Below, one piece after another: positions 53,107 to 64,000 of a DNA stretch of 64,000 bases. Position numbers and translations under genes: made by a program. Each line of letters begins with the position of its first letter. Position 1 is the first letter of the stretch. The stretch is from Prorocentrum cordatum (taxonomy: Eukaryota; Sar; Dinophyceae; Prorocentrales; Prorocentraceae), in the NCBI GenBank assembly GCA_963575745.1, contig CAUYUJ010011559.1, forward strand, positions 194,501 through 258,500. The letters are read 5' to 3'. The notes beneath the pieces are model-generated. The model saw only the letters and a program-made list of their open reading frames with translations, ran no database searches and was not told the origin of the DNA.

Positions 53107-53850
53107 TAGGGCGGGCCGGGCGTTTCGCCTGAGACTTCCTTACCAGTCCTGACTCCGAATTTGCAACAGTTTCACAGATGAAGGGCGGGTGGTTTTCAAA
53201 ATGTGGCTCTCGCCTTAGCGCAGCGCACATCATGTGGTTCTCGCCTTAGCGCTGTGCACATTCGTTCTAAATGTTTGCCCAGAGCTTCACGGATTGAGGA
53301 TCAGCCGTTTTCAAAATGTGGCTCTCGCCTTAGCGCCGCGCAAACTCGTTCTGAACAGTTGCAAGAGGTTCACGAATATAGGGCGGCTCCTTTTCAAAAT
53401 GTGGCTCTCGCTGAGGCCGCGCACATTCGTTCAACATTTGCAAGAGCTTCACGGATTGAGGGCGGCTCCTTCTAAAAATGTGGCTCTCGCCTGAGCGCCG
53501 CGCACATTCGCTCATAACATTTGCAACCAGTTCCACGGGTTCTCACGATCAACGTACCAAAAATGGTGTGTTGGACGGGTTCAGGATTTCGCGGGTGTCA
53601 AAGTTACGTTGACTCGCGATGTTGCAATGCCAAGAATGAAGTCCAGGATCGACAAGACGCAACAATGAAATTGATCCGTGGCGTTCGAATCCCGAGAACA
53701 ATGTTTTGCGTGCTTCCGGGTCTTCGACTGTTTTTCGAACGAGGCAGATCCCTCAATAGAAATGAACCGTTGTAGGGGCCTATGAAGAGGGAGCTTGGAG
53801 GGAAGGTGTATTCCAACATCGTTGATGGTTCTTGGGTTTACACTGGTCCT
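53107..53850 (+). repeat. Composite satellite cassette, copy 4 (best preserved)
   Basis: Order: GTAGGGCGGGCCGGGCGTTT and CGCCTGAGACTTCC. Then five or six units of about 60-80 bases with AATGTGGCTCTCGCCTTAGC, GCGCACATTCGTT and GAGCTTCACGGATTGAGG. Then a second unit type (53540-53750). Then TTGTAGGGGCCTATGAAGAG, AACATCGTTGATGG and ACTGGTCCTCCTCC running into a CCT/CCG tract. Confidence 0.75.
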
Positions 53851-54180
53851 CCTCCTCCTCCGCCTCCTCAGCCTCCTCCTCCTCCGCCACCTCCTCCTCC
53901 TCCGCCTCTGCCTCCGCCTCCTCCTCCTCCTTCGCCTCCGCCTCCGCCTCCGCCTCCTCCTCCGCCTCCGCCTCCTCCTCCTACTCCTCCTCCTCTTCTC
54001 CTTTTTCCTCATTTCCTCATGTTTCCTAACTGCTCCTCCCTGTTTCTGGGTGCTCTTCGCTTGCCTATCCGTTTCCTCCCTTTCGTTGTTATGTTTCTCC
54101 CTCCTCCGTCCTCCTTCCTCCCTCCTCCCTCCTCCTCCCTCCCTGCCTTCTCCCTACTCCCTCCTTCCTCCAGTCCCCTC
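53850..54180 (+). repeat. (CCT)n/(CCG)n-rich tract
   Basis: CCTCCTCCGCCTCCGCCT-type tract to 54005, then looser CTCC sequence. Confidence 0.9.
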
Positions 54181-54487
54181 CCTTTCCCCGCGTACGGGAG
54201 AGGAGGAGATCGAGGATGAGGATGAGGATGAGATCAAGGATGAGGGGGAGAGGGAGGAGGAGCTTGGGGAGGCAGCATCCGACGCACTGTCGTGCCACCA
54301 GCACTCAACATTCGGTCCTCAGGAGGAGCAGAGCGAGGAGGCCGAGGTCGAGGAGGATCGGGGCGGAGGAGGATCGAGGTCGAGAAGGAGGATCGAGGTC
54401 GAGGAGGATGGATCGAGGAGGAAACCGAGGAGCAGGAGGCCCCCGAGGAGGCCGAGGACGAGCAGCTCCCGGAGGCCGAGGAGGGCT

Positions 54488-54585
54488 GTTTTGCATACCG
54501 CTCGTCAAACGATCTACCAAGAGATGCTTGTACTCAGGAGTACAAGCATCTCTTGGTAGATCGTTTGACGAGCGGTGTGCAAAAC
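54488..54585. repeat. 98-bp near-perfect palindrome
   Basis: The 48-base left arm (54488-54535, GTTTTGCATACCGCTCGTCA...) and right arm (54538-54585) are complementary except at one base, with a two-base spacer. A partial family B element begins 13 bases beyond it. Confidence 0.95.
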
Positions 54586-54597
54586 AAGCAAAAACGT

Positions 54598-54675
54598 AAA
54601 CACAAGCTGATGATGATCCGCGCGGGTTTCTTGGATCTGCGCTGGGCCAGTCCGTGCGGATTTCTTGGATGGCGT
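54598..54675. mobile_element. Foldback family B, partial copy 4
   Basis: Has GATCCGCGCGGGTTTCTTGG and ATCTGCGCTGGGCC, then GTGCGGATTTCTTGGAT in the same orientation. The complementary arm is missing. Confidence 0.6.
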
Positions 54676-55597
54676 TATTTTCTCCCAGTATGGCCAGAAA
54701 GCGCTCGCCACGGAGCTTATGCTCCAAGGTTCCAGAGCGTGCGCGTCGCCAGTTGCACGCACGTAGGAGTTTTATAAGTATGCTTGGGCGCAGCCGAAGA
54801 CCATGCCCGCGTCGTAGCATGACGGCGCGCACAAGGGGGCAAGGGACGGGAAGGCTTCAGAGAAGGAGGCGGCTTCTCAGAGGGCGCCGGCCTTACATCT
54901 CTAGACAAGGCCCGCGCCTTCAAGAGGCAGCCTCATTCTAAAAAGCCTGGGGGGAGGAGTCAAGACCTCCCTTGGGAGTTTCCACGCGCGCGTGAGAACG
55001 GATGCCGTCGGGGGCCCGGTCGGGATGAGACACAGGTCCGGGAGAGAGGGAGGGCTCGAGACCCCTGGGGGCTCTATGTGTGAACATTGGGCGTCGCTTC
55101 CTGGTGGGGCGGTGGGGCGATGAGCGGTGGGGGGGCGAGAGACGACAGGGGCACCTGTCGGGCCCTGCAGGCAAGGGCCGCCCCCATTCAGGGCCCCCCC
55201 ATTCAGGGGCCCCTGTTGCTGCAGCAGCCCCAGACATCCGGCCGCTGCACTTTCTGCTGGTGCGCGTGCCCCAGAGGTCTAGGACCACCTCCCTAAAGGG
55301 CCGGAGTTTCGTCCTGGACCGTTCTCTGACGGCCCCGAGGCCCTGGCCATCGCTCGGACGTCCGTTCTCTGTGCTTTTCTCGGTTTTGCGCGTGGTTTTT
55401 TCGCCAAGTGATCAAGGATGCTCCTCGATGGTCCTCGTCGAGGAAATTATCCCGGCAAAGCAACCTAACAGCGATATGTAGAAGCATATCTGAAAGCATT
55501 CCCCTTAAGATTCAGATGAAAATCCAGTTGTAGAATTCTGCTGTTCTCGCAGTCGTAGTCGCATTCGCGATGACAGTCGCAGCGGCAACGGCAGTCG

Positions 55598-55932
55598 CAG
55601 TCACAGCCTCAGCCTCAGCCTGCCTCAGCCTCAGCCTCAGCCTGCCTCAGCCTCAGCCTGCCTCAGCCTCAGCCTCAGCCTGCTTCAGCCTCAGCCTCAG
55701 TCTGCCTTCAGCCTCGGCCTCAGCCTCAGCCTGCCTCAGCCTCAGCCTGCATCAGCCTCAGCCTCAGCCTCAGCCTGCCTCAGCATCAGCCTGCCTCAGC
55801 CTCAGCCTCAGCCTGCCTCAGCCTCAGCCTCAGCTGCTTCAGCCTCAGCCTCAGTCTGCCTTCAGCCTCGGCCTCAGCCTCAGCCTGCCTCAGCCTCAGC
55901 CTGCCTCGGCCGCAGCATCAGCCTGCCTCAGC
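55598..55932 (+). repeat. (CCTCAG)n hexamer repeat
   Basis: CCTCAG units with regular CCTGCCTCAG insertions, 335 bases. Confidence 0.95.
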
Positions 55933-55933
55933 A

Positions 55934-56290
55934 TTCAAAATGTGGCCCAGGAATGAAGTTCTGGGAACTAGAAGAACACGAAGTGGCCTACAGTTGGCTC
56001 CGGGCATTCAAAATCATGCCCAGGAATGGAGTTCTGGGAACTTGAAGAGCACGAAGTGGCCTACAGTTGGCTCCGGGCATCCAAAATGTGGCCCGGGAAT
56101 GGAGTTCTGGGAAATCGAAGAGCACGAAGTGGCCTACAGTTGGCTCCGGGCATCCAAAATGTGGCCCGGGAATGGAGTTCTGGGAAGTCGAAGAGCACGA
56201 AGTGGCCTACAGCTGGCTCCGGGCATCCAAAATGTGGCCCGGGAATGGAGTTCTGGGAGCACCAAGAGCGATTTTGCGAGGATGTCCTAA
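55934..56290 (+). repeat. 73-bp tandem repeat, about 4.5 copies
   Basis: Units begin at 55934, 56007, 56080, 56153 and 56226, exactly 73 bases apart, with TCCAAAATGTGGCCCGGGAA and GTGGCCTACAGTTGGCTCC. Because 73 is not a multiple of three, each of the three plus frames reads the same three peptides in rotation and stays open, so the frames are not evidence of a gene. Confidence 0.95.
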
Positions 56291-57270
56291 GCGATTTGGG
56301 GTTCGACGGCAGCCTCCCCGGGTCCCGCCCAGACCCCCCTGAGGAGTCATGATGCTCTCTTTTGAGACCACTAGAAACCTATCAGCAAGAGCTGTTAGGT
56401 AAAAACGCACACGTCCGAGCGATGCCAAGTAAAGGGCCAGATTTTCGTCCTGGATCGTTCTCTGACGGCCCCGAGGCCCGGCGAGGGCCCCTGGAGGCCC
56501 AAAGTAGCCCCAGACCCGCCGCTCCAATCTTTCTGTCGGGCCCTCGCTGCCCCCCCATTTCTCGCCCCCCCCCCCCCCCCCGCCTCCAAGGTTCAGAGGC
56601 GACGATAGGGGCGCATAGCCCAGGGGAGAGCAACACATGTACCCAGGGGCGCCGACGATCCATGTCTTCGAGGAGGCTCCTGGGCGACTGCGTGTCATGC
56701 CCGCCCCTGGGCTATTCGCCCTCATCGTCGCCGCCTCCCAGGCAGAGACCTCCTCTGGGGGCTCCCGGCGTGAGCAGGCGGTGCCGTCGTGGGGGTGTCC
56801 TGGGGGGCGGGCCCTGCTCCGGAGCTCTCCCGGGAGGGCCGCTGCGCCTCGCCCGCACGGGAGGGTGGGGGGGATAGGGGGGGACTCGTGCAGGCCAGGG
56901 GGTGAGCACCACCACCAGCATCGGCGGTGTGCCTCCACCAAAGGAAAAGAAGTTCCCCCCTCGGTGGTGGTGGCAGTGTTCGGGCTTCCAAGGTGACCGA
57001 AACATTGCCGCCAGCACCGACATCTAGGATCATCTCCCCCCTGTGGAGGCAGCCCCCTGTGTTGGTGTTTGTGCCCTTTTTCCAAGCCTCCAAGCGAAGA
57101 CTTCTCAGAAGGAGGCTGCTCCGCAGGAGTCGGCTACACGTAAGAGTGACCCTAGGCAAGAGTGACCTGTCGGTGCGCGACCTCACGGGGGCTGCGGGGT
57201 GGCCATGCCCCGGCGCGCAGGCCGCTGCGACCGCTGCGGGTTCCGCGATCGGGGGACCCCATTCTTTGGA

Positions 57271-57672
57271 CGCCCGACATGGGTAGGGAAAGAATGGGTG
57301 CAAGGCCCAACAACAAATGTTGTCCCAAACCAACAGCGGCCGCTGTTGGGCAAGCGGCCTCCAGTCCCAAATGGACACAGGCCGCGGCGACACCGACAGC
57401 GAGCCCTGTTCAAAATGAACAGGAACTGCTGTTGGGCATTGTACCCATTCTTTCCGTACCCATTTCGTTCGTGCAGACGTCGGGCCCGCACCAAAGGTCA
57501 CACTCCAGCGAAGGGCCACTCCCACGTCTAGTCGAAGAGGGAGCGGGGCTCCTCTGTAGATGCAGGACTGGCACCTTCTAAGAAGCCGCCTCCGTGTAAG
57601 AAGCCTTCCCCCCTCCGCCTCCCCCCCCCCTTCGTGCGCGCCGCCCAATCCAGCGACTGCCGCCGCGCCTCT
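57271..57672 (+). repeat. Large inverted repeat, left arm
   Basis: Complementary to 58725-59125 over about 400 bases, about 95% by eye. It contains a roughly 190-bp foldback (GGGTAGGGAAAGAATGGG left, CCCATTCTTTCCGTACCC right) and a run GCACCTTCTAAGAAGCCGCC. The inner 57560-57672 part is almost identical in both arms. Confidence 0.9.
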
Positions 57673-57796
57673 CGGCTCGCAGCCTGCCTTCTGTGGGGGG
57701 GGGTCCGTGCGGCGGTGCCTGGGCCTCCGACGTCGCGTTTTTCTCGCTCGGAGCAAGGCCCACGGAGCTCTCGGCCCCCTCACAGTTCTTGCGGGG

Positions 57797-58515
<719 letters not shown>

Positions 58516-58724
58516 ATCGTCATCGGCTGTCCGCACAGTCAGGGCTGATAGTAAGCATGCGCGGCACAGATGCCACGGCCGTGGGCGCCCGCGCCGAAGC
58601 TCCTCGCGCGGGGCCGGCCACGGAGAGCGGTCGAGGACCGACGCCGCATTCCACGCCCGAGCGGCGGAAATACCTAAGCGGGTCTGGCGCGGAGACCTTC
58701 GGCACGAACGAAATGGGCACGGAA

Positions 58725-59125
58725 AGAGGCGCGGCGGCAGTCGCTGGATTGGGCGGCGCGCACGAAGGGGGGGGGAGGCGGAGGGGGGAAGGCTTCTTAC
58801 ACGGAGGCGGCTTCTTAGAAGGTGCCAGTCCTGCATCTACAGAGGAGCCCCGCGCCCTCTTCGACTAGACGTGGGAGTGGCTCTTCGCCGGAGTGACCTT
58901 TGGTGCGGGCCCAATGTCTGCACGAACGAAATGGGTACGGAAGGAATGGGTCCAATGCCCAACAGCAGTTCCTGTTCATTTCGAACAGGGCTCGCTGTCG
59001 GTGTCGCCGCGGCCTGTGCCCATTTGAGACAGGAGGCCGCCTGCCCAACAGTGGCTGCTGTTGGTTTGGGGCAACATTTGTTGTTGGGCATTGTTCCCAT
59101 TCTTTCCGTGCCCATTTCGGGCGCC
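58725..59125 (-). repeat. Large inverted repeat, right arm
   Basis: Partner of 57271-57672. It includes CAACAGTGGCTGCTGTTGG and GGGCATTGTTCCCATTCTTT. Confidence 0.9.
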
Positions 59126-59389
59126 CACAGACCTGGCGCGGTGGCTTACGCGGGCCGCTGGCGCGGTACGCCGCACTGGAGACGAGACTTTTTTTTTTGG
59201 GGGGGGGTGCTCCACGCCCGCATCGAAGCCCTCCTGGCGAGGCACAGGCGCCCACCCGCTACGATGAAAAGCGGGGGGCCGACCAAAGATCGCAAGCCGA
59301 CCGCACCTGCGCGCCAATGTCGGCGCTGCTGGACCCGTGTCTTTTGGGGGGGGCGTCGCTCGCCTGGGCCTGCCGAGGCCCCCCAAAAA

Positions 59390-59555
59390 TGAAGGGGCCC
59401 TGGGACACAAATAAATGGACACACATAAAAACAGATTCCCCATACTTCCCCATATCTTCTGGGTTTCTGTCTTCCCCCCCCCACTCCCCATCTTTTCCCA
59501 TGTCTTCCTGGGAGTCGACGATTCACTGTCTGTGTTTTTTTGTTCCCCTCCTGAA
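59390..59555 (+). mobile_element. Foldback family 1, copy 12
   Basis: From TGAAGGGGCCCTGGGACACA to TTTGTTCCCCTCCTGA. Confidence 0.85.
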
Positions 59556-59713
59556 AGAAGTCGAGCTGTCGTCGACGAGGCCCCGCGTCCGGGGCCCTCG
59601 ACCCCCTCCCCGGGGGCTGGTGGCTGGCGCCTGGCCCCTGGCAGCTCTGCGGTGCCCCTGGCGCCCGCGGCGGGCCTGAGAGCGCCCCCCCGACTCGACA
59701 CCCGGCCGTCGAC

Positions 59714-59835
59714 CTAGGAGGAGGAGGAGCGAGGAGGAGGAGCGAGGAGGAGGAGCGAGGAGGAGGAGGAGCGAGGAGGAGGAGGAGGACGAGGAGGAGG
59801 AGGAGGAGGAGGAGGAGGAGGAGGAGGAGGAGCCC
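59714..59835 (+). repeat. (GGA)n microsatellite
   Basis: GGA with regular GCGAGGA interruptions. Confidence 0.95.
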
Positions 59836-60308
59836 CCGCCCCCCGCGATTTCTGAGGGAGGGTTGGGGCTCACTGCGCTCGGGAGCTCCTGCGCGAAGGG
59901 AACCCCCACCCCTCCTTGGAGATCGCGGGGGGTCGGGGTAGGGTCCGCATGTGGTCCCCGACCTGACCCCCCCAGGCGGCCTCCAGGAACCTCCGGAGGC
60001 CTCCTGGGGACCTCCGGGAGGCAGAGAGACCCCTGCCAGGAGACCAGGAACACGAGAGGCCATCCAGGGAAGAGGGGGTAGAGGAGGAGAAGGATCGGGG
60101 GCGCGCAAGCATGGATCGGGGGGGGGGCCCTCCCCAAAGTGCGGCTGGTGCCGCCTCCTTCGGCGGCATAAATCCGCGATTTCCCGTGGAAACGAGGCCG
60201 GTCGCCAATCCGCGCCCCCTTGATCCATGTCTGCGATCAACTGCAAGGGGGGGACCGTGAGAAGCATCCTGGATGCGTCAGCGATGCTGTGGGGAACCCT
60301 AGCGTTAG

Positions 60309-60472
60309 GTCGGACCTGTCCCCCTACAGGGGGACCTTGGACGAAAAAAAAAAAAAAAAAAAGGATGCTCCGAAAATGCTCACACATATAGTCAAAAGAC
60401 ACTCCAAACATCCTTACACATAGTCAAACAAATGCTCACAACAATGCTCTCCTGTAGAGGGACCGGCTCGAC
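60309..60472. mobile_element. Foldback family H, copy with A-run
   Basis: Left end GTCGGACCTGTCCCCCTACA, right end TCCTGTAGAGGGACCGGCTC then GAC. Inside are an A run (about 60344-60361) and repeated ATAGTCAAA / GCTCACA words. Confidence 0.75.
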
Positions 60473-60540
60473 CTACCCCCGGCGGGCCCTAAAGAGTCCC
60501 CGGCCCAGCAGTGCCGGAGAGCCTGGGGCGACCCCTGGGG

Positions 60541-60765
60541 TGAGGAGGAGGAGGAGGAGGAAGAGGAGGAAGGAAAGAGGAGGAGGAGGAAGAGAAGAAA
60601 GAGGAGGAGGAGGAGGAGGAAGAGGAGGAGGAGGAGGAGCAGGAGGAGGAGGAGCGAGGAGGAGGAGCAGGAGCAGGAGGAGGAGGAGCGAGGAGGAGGA
60701 GGAGGAGGAGGAGGAGGAGGAGGAGGAGGAGGAGGAGGAGGAGGAGGAGGAGCGAGGAGGAGGAG
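60541..60765 (+). repeat. (GGA)n microsatellite
   Basis: GGA tract with GAAGAG, GCAGGA and GCGAGGA interruptions, pure near 60695-60750. Confidence 0.95.
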
Positions 60766-61168
60766 GCTTTCGCGGGGTCGCCCCGGGCTCTCCGGCACTG
60801 CCCCAGCAAAAGGTCCCCCCGCGCGGGGCTGCCCACTGCAGGGCGCCCGCGAGAGCCCGCCCCCCCCCTCGAGGCGCACGAGGGCCCGCTGGGCCTGCCG
60901 CTCGGGCGAGACGCCCCCCGGGGGTCGCGCAGGGGGCCCACCGCGCGGTGCGGGTGAGGAAGAGAGGCAGGCCAGGCCTCGGACGTCCATTTCCCGTGCA
61001 TTGTTCGGTGTCGTGCGTGTTTTTTTTTTCTGCTCGACGGTCCAGGATCGTCCTCAACGGTTCTCGCCGAGAAAAAATGCACACGTCCGAGCGATGCCAG
61101 GGGCAAGACCTCGGAGTGGCGAGAGCGTGCGAGTGCGAGGCCTCGGAGTGGCGAGAGCGCGCGAGAAC

Positions 61169-61333
61169 TGAAGGGGCCCCAGGACACACGAATAAATCCA
61201 CACGACTAAACGCCCCCTCCATATTTCCCCATATTTCGTTGGTTTTTGCCTCCCCCCCCCACTTCCAATATTTCCCCATATTTTCTGGGGAATCGTCGAT
61301 TGATTGTGTCTGTGTGTTTCTTTCCCTCCTGAA
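61169..61333 (+). mobile_element. Foldback family 1, copy 13
   Basis: From TGAAGGGGCCCCAGGACACA to TTTCTTTCCCTCCTGA. Confidence 0.85.
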
Positions 61334-61339
61334 GAACGT

Positions 61340-61760
61340 GCGATGCGAATGGTTCAAACGAGGGACGCTGTCAAGACGCATCCCCGTAGGAGCAAGTTAC
61401 TAAGAGTGGTGAAGACAGGCACGCGATTCGAACGGCTCAAGCAAGAGACGTTGCCAAGATGCATCCCCGCAGAAGCAAGTGATTAGAGTGGTGAAAACAG
61501 GCAATTCGAATGGTTCAAGCAAAAAACGTTGTCAAGACATATTCCCGTAGAAGCAAGTCCTCAGAGTGGTGAAAAAACAAGCGATTCGAAGTGTTAAAGC
61601 GAGAGGCGTTGTCAAGATATATCCCCGCATGAGCGCAAGTTATTAGAGCGGTGCAAACAAATGATTAGAATGGTTGCAACAATGAAGGACACGCAAGCAA
61701 ATAAAATGGTTAGACAAGAGACATTGTCAAGATACATCCCCGTTCTGGCAAGAGGTGCCT
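61340..61760 (+). repeat. About 80-bp tandem repeat, 5 diverged units
   Basis: Units share GATTCGAATGGTTCAAGC, GAGACGTTGTCAAGA and ATCCCCGTAGAAGCAAG, followed by TTAGAGTGGTGAAAACA. The last units are diverged. Confidence 0.8.
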
Positions 61761-61869
61761 TCCATTATTGCACGTGCTGCGCAATTCCCCAACAGAACCT
61801 TGCCACACAGTATGCGAAAGATCCGGCGAGAGCCGCTTTCTGACAACGGAGTGACCTCTGCCCTCGTAG

Positions 61870-62330
61870 ACATGAAACACCTTTCGAGTAACATGCGCGC
61901 GGCGCTACGGCAATAGCCGCATGTCGCAAACCCCCTGCCTATACGTGTAATGGTTGAACTTGTCTCAAACGACCGTGCACGGCGCTATGGTGAGAACCAC
62001 AATTTTGAAACATACCGCCCTCCATCCGTGTAACTGCTGCGCTGTGGAAACCGGGGTCATGGAATTTACGGGAGTCTCCGAAAGAAAAGCCGCATTTTGA
62101 AAACGAACCAGCCGTCATCCTTGCAATTGTCAAAACACGTGTAAACCGAAAGTGCGCGGCGTTACCTCCATCCTTGTCACTGATACATGCTTCTGAACGA
62201 ATCTGGGCGGCGATAAAGGGAGAGCCATATGTTCAAACCGCCAGTCCTACATCTTGGAACTTATTGATACTTTCAAAAAGTGTGCGCGGTGCCGAGGCGA
62301 GAGCCCTTGTGAAGATCACCGGCCATCCAT
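61870..62330 (-). repeat. Composite satellite cassette, copy 5 (units only)
   Basis: About six diverged 70-bp units in reverse orientation, with GCGCGGCGCTACGGCAATAG, CACAATTTTGAAACAT and CGCCCTCCATCCG. The fixed start and end of the cassette are not seen. Confidence 0.6.
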
Positions 62331-62625
62331 CTTTGTGACTGCCAGGGCCTGCTAGCTACAGGACATGAGGTTGTCAGGAAGTCTCGGGCGACCCTTCCTA
62401 CGAGCACGTCTTGTGGTGCGACCTGCAGGGGGGAACTATTCGCACAGAACTTGGAAGGATGCGTGAAGAGGAAGAGGGAGAGGCCCCCTCCCCAGGCACA
62501 GTTGCCCTGATTGTTCGGTGCGGGGTCCCCAGATGTCCCGACCCTCTCCCCGAGTCCGGTGCTCCTCCCGAGCATCCCGAGCCGGTTTTTTGACGGTCCT
62601 GCGGCCACGCTGGGGCCACCAAGAG

Positions 62626-62955
62626 TTGGAGGAGGAGGAGGAGGAGGAGGGGGAGGAGGAGGAGGAGGGGGAGGAGGAGGAGGAGGAGGGCCGAAAATGG
62701 CACAGAAACCTTCCCGCCGTGCTTCCCTCACGAAGCGAGGGGGTCGCGCCGCCAGGCGACACGGCGCCGCGACTCGCCGCCCGGCCGTGCGAAGCTCGGC
62801 TGCCCTGGCCAACGAAGCCTTTTCCTCCTCCTCCTCCTCCTCGTCTCCTCCTCCTCCTCCTCCTCCTCCTCTCCTCCTCCTCCTCCTCCTCCTCCCTCCT
62901 CCTCCTCCTCCTCCTCCTCCTCCTCCTCCTCCTCCTCCTCCTCGTCCTCCTCGTT
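62626..62955. repeat. (AGG)n and (CTC)n tracts
   Basis: An AGG tract at 62626-62690 and a CTC tract at 62821-62955 face each other about 130 bases apart. Confidence 0.9.
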
Positions 62956-63174
62956 CCTCCTCCGCCGAAAAGGCCCCCCTTTCCTCGACGCGCTGGCCCG
63001 TCGGGGGGCGGCGCTCTGCTCCCCCCTCTGGGGCGGGCCAGCGACGGCGGGGGTCTCGTCCAGATCCCCCGCGCCGGCAGTGGAGCTCCGCGCCCCCCCG
63101 GCCGCGTCGGCGGCGCCGGCGCCCAGCTCCAAGGGGCCTCCTGCCAGGTGGGCGCCCGAAGTGGGCACGGTCAG

Positions 63175-63319
63175 GTCGAGCGTCCCCCTACAGGCGGATG
63201 TTGGACATTTGGTTTTAATGAAAACATGCCACAACTACTCCAAAATAATATGAACAAATCCCCAAGGAGCATGTTGTGATTATTTTTGAAGTTTCCTCCT
63301 GTAGAGGGGCACGCCCGAC
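63175..63319. mobile_element. Foldback family H, compact copy
   Basis: 145 bp, left end GTCGAGCGTCCCCCTACAGG, right end CCTCCTGTAGAGGGGCACGC then CCGAC. Inverted ends about 26 bases, A+T-rich centre. Confidence 0.8.
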
Positions 63320-63552
63320 TCAAGAGCACGGGGAACATGGGCACGGGGAACAAGAGCACGGGTGGGGGGCAACGCTACGGGGGACGCATCAACATCGAAT
63401 CGGCGATACACCGCCGATGGATCGGCTATGAGGCCGCGATGGTGAATCCGCACCTTCCTGGGCAGGTTGGGCTATCCGGTCCCTATCGGCGCTCACTGGG
63501 CGATTGGGCGTCGACGCGTCCCCTCCTACGCCTATCCCCCCTATGGCTGCCC

Positions 63553-63765
63553 CTGAACGGGAAACATGGGTACGATGCCCAACATCAAATGTTGTCGAGA
63601 AGCGGCGTCGGCCGATGTTGGCCAGAGGCTTTCTGTCTCCAATGAACCCCGTCCGCGACGACGCCGACAGCGAACGCTGGTCAAAATAAGCATGGGCTGC
63701 TGTCGGTTTTCGTCTCGTGTCTTTCCATACCCATGTCGGTCGTGCCCATGCCAGACCGAGGGGGT
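63553..63765. mobile_element. Diverged relative of the 57271 foldback
   Basis: Shares ACATGGGTACGATGCCCAAC, ATCAAATGTTGT, CGACGCCGACAGCGAACG, CTGCTGTCGGTTTT and TTTCCATACCCATGTCGG with the inverted-repeat arms at 57271 and 58725. Confidence 0.7.
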
Positions 63766-64000
63766 TCGGGCGAAGTTGCGCAGGGCACGCGACCACTGGC
63801 GAACTCTACCCCGACCTCTGGGGTTTACCTGAGCAACGACAGTATTTTTGTGGGTCGGTTGCCAAGCTTCTGTCGCAGCAGCAAGGCCAGGGCTCCTGCC
63901 TTGAACCACTTTGGGCGGCCAGGGAGAATCCCTAGGAGGCCTCTCTCACGAGAAAAACGCGGGGGTTGTATGACCATTTTGGACAAACTGCACGGGCAGG

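Noticed and set aside
53680-53700. GTTCGAATCC, similar to a tRNA B box, in the composite cassette
   Set aside because: No A box, anticodon arm or acceptor stem can be formed around it. A GGTTCGAACC in the minisatellite near 27092 fails in the same way.

Overview
The window reads as nuclear DNA of a dinoflagellate. The evidence is an 18-nt exact match to the 3' part of the dinoflagellate spliced leader (TAGCCATTTTGGCTCAAG, minus strand, 42649-42632), a LINE with the CADD-type reverse transcriptase and terminal C2H2 finger seen in dinoflagellate LINEs, a dinoflagellate-style Copia element, high G+C, and very dense simple and foldback repeats. Genus is not resolved. Nothing prokaryotic is present, and I could support no tRNA, rRNA or CRISPR feature.

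Layout. 455-4932 (minus) is a decayed LINE: endonuclease, reverse transcriptase, zinc finger and tail, broken by frameshifts and stops. 7075-13570 is a tandem array with a 3126-bp period. Two full units each carry one intact 671-codon intronless gene on the minus strand (7276-9291 and 10402-12417): eight near-identical WD40 blades fused to a PARP domain that keeps the H-Y-E triad. A third unit (13327-13570) has lost its gene by a 2846-bp deletion. 14165-22336 (minus) is a Copia LTR retrotransposon with two 284-bp LTRs, a tRNA-iMet-like primer site, and recognisable Gag, protease, integrase, RT and RNase H, all inactivated. It sits in an older degenerate satellite.

From about 23 kb to the end I see no convincing protein gene. 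The DNA is a mosaic of short foldback (MITE-like) families, tandem satellites and long trinucleotide tracts, mainly (CCT/AGG)n, (CAT/ATG)n and (AAC)n. One roughly 145-bp family has 13 copies. Several others have clear terminal inverted repeats, and some have target duplications, an empty site in the same window, or nesting. A composite satellite cassette, made of about 70-bp units followed by a fixed sequence and then a CCT tract, recurs five times.

The most interesting content is the WD40-PARP pair. The catalytic ends differ at one residue, while the propeller blades differ at the few positions that also vary between blades within each gene, and some blade types are shuffled. This resembles the high-internal-identity WD40 domains of fungal allorecognition receptors, here joined to an ADP-ribosyltransferase. 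A recognition role is inference only.
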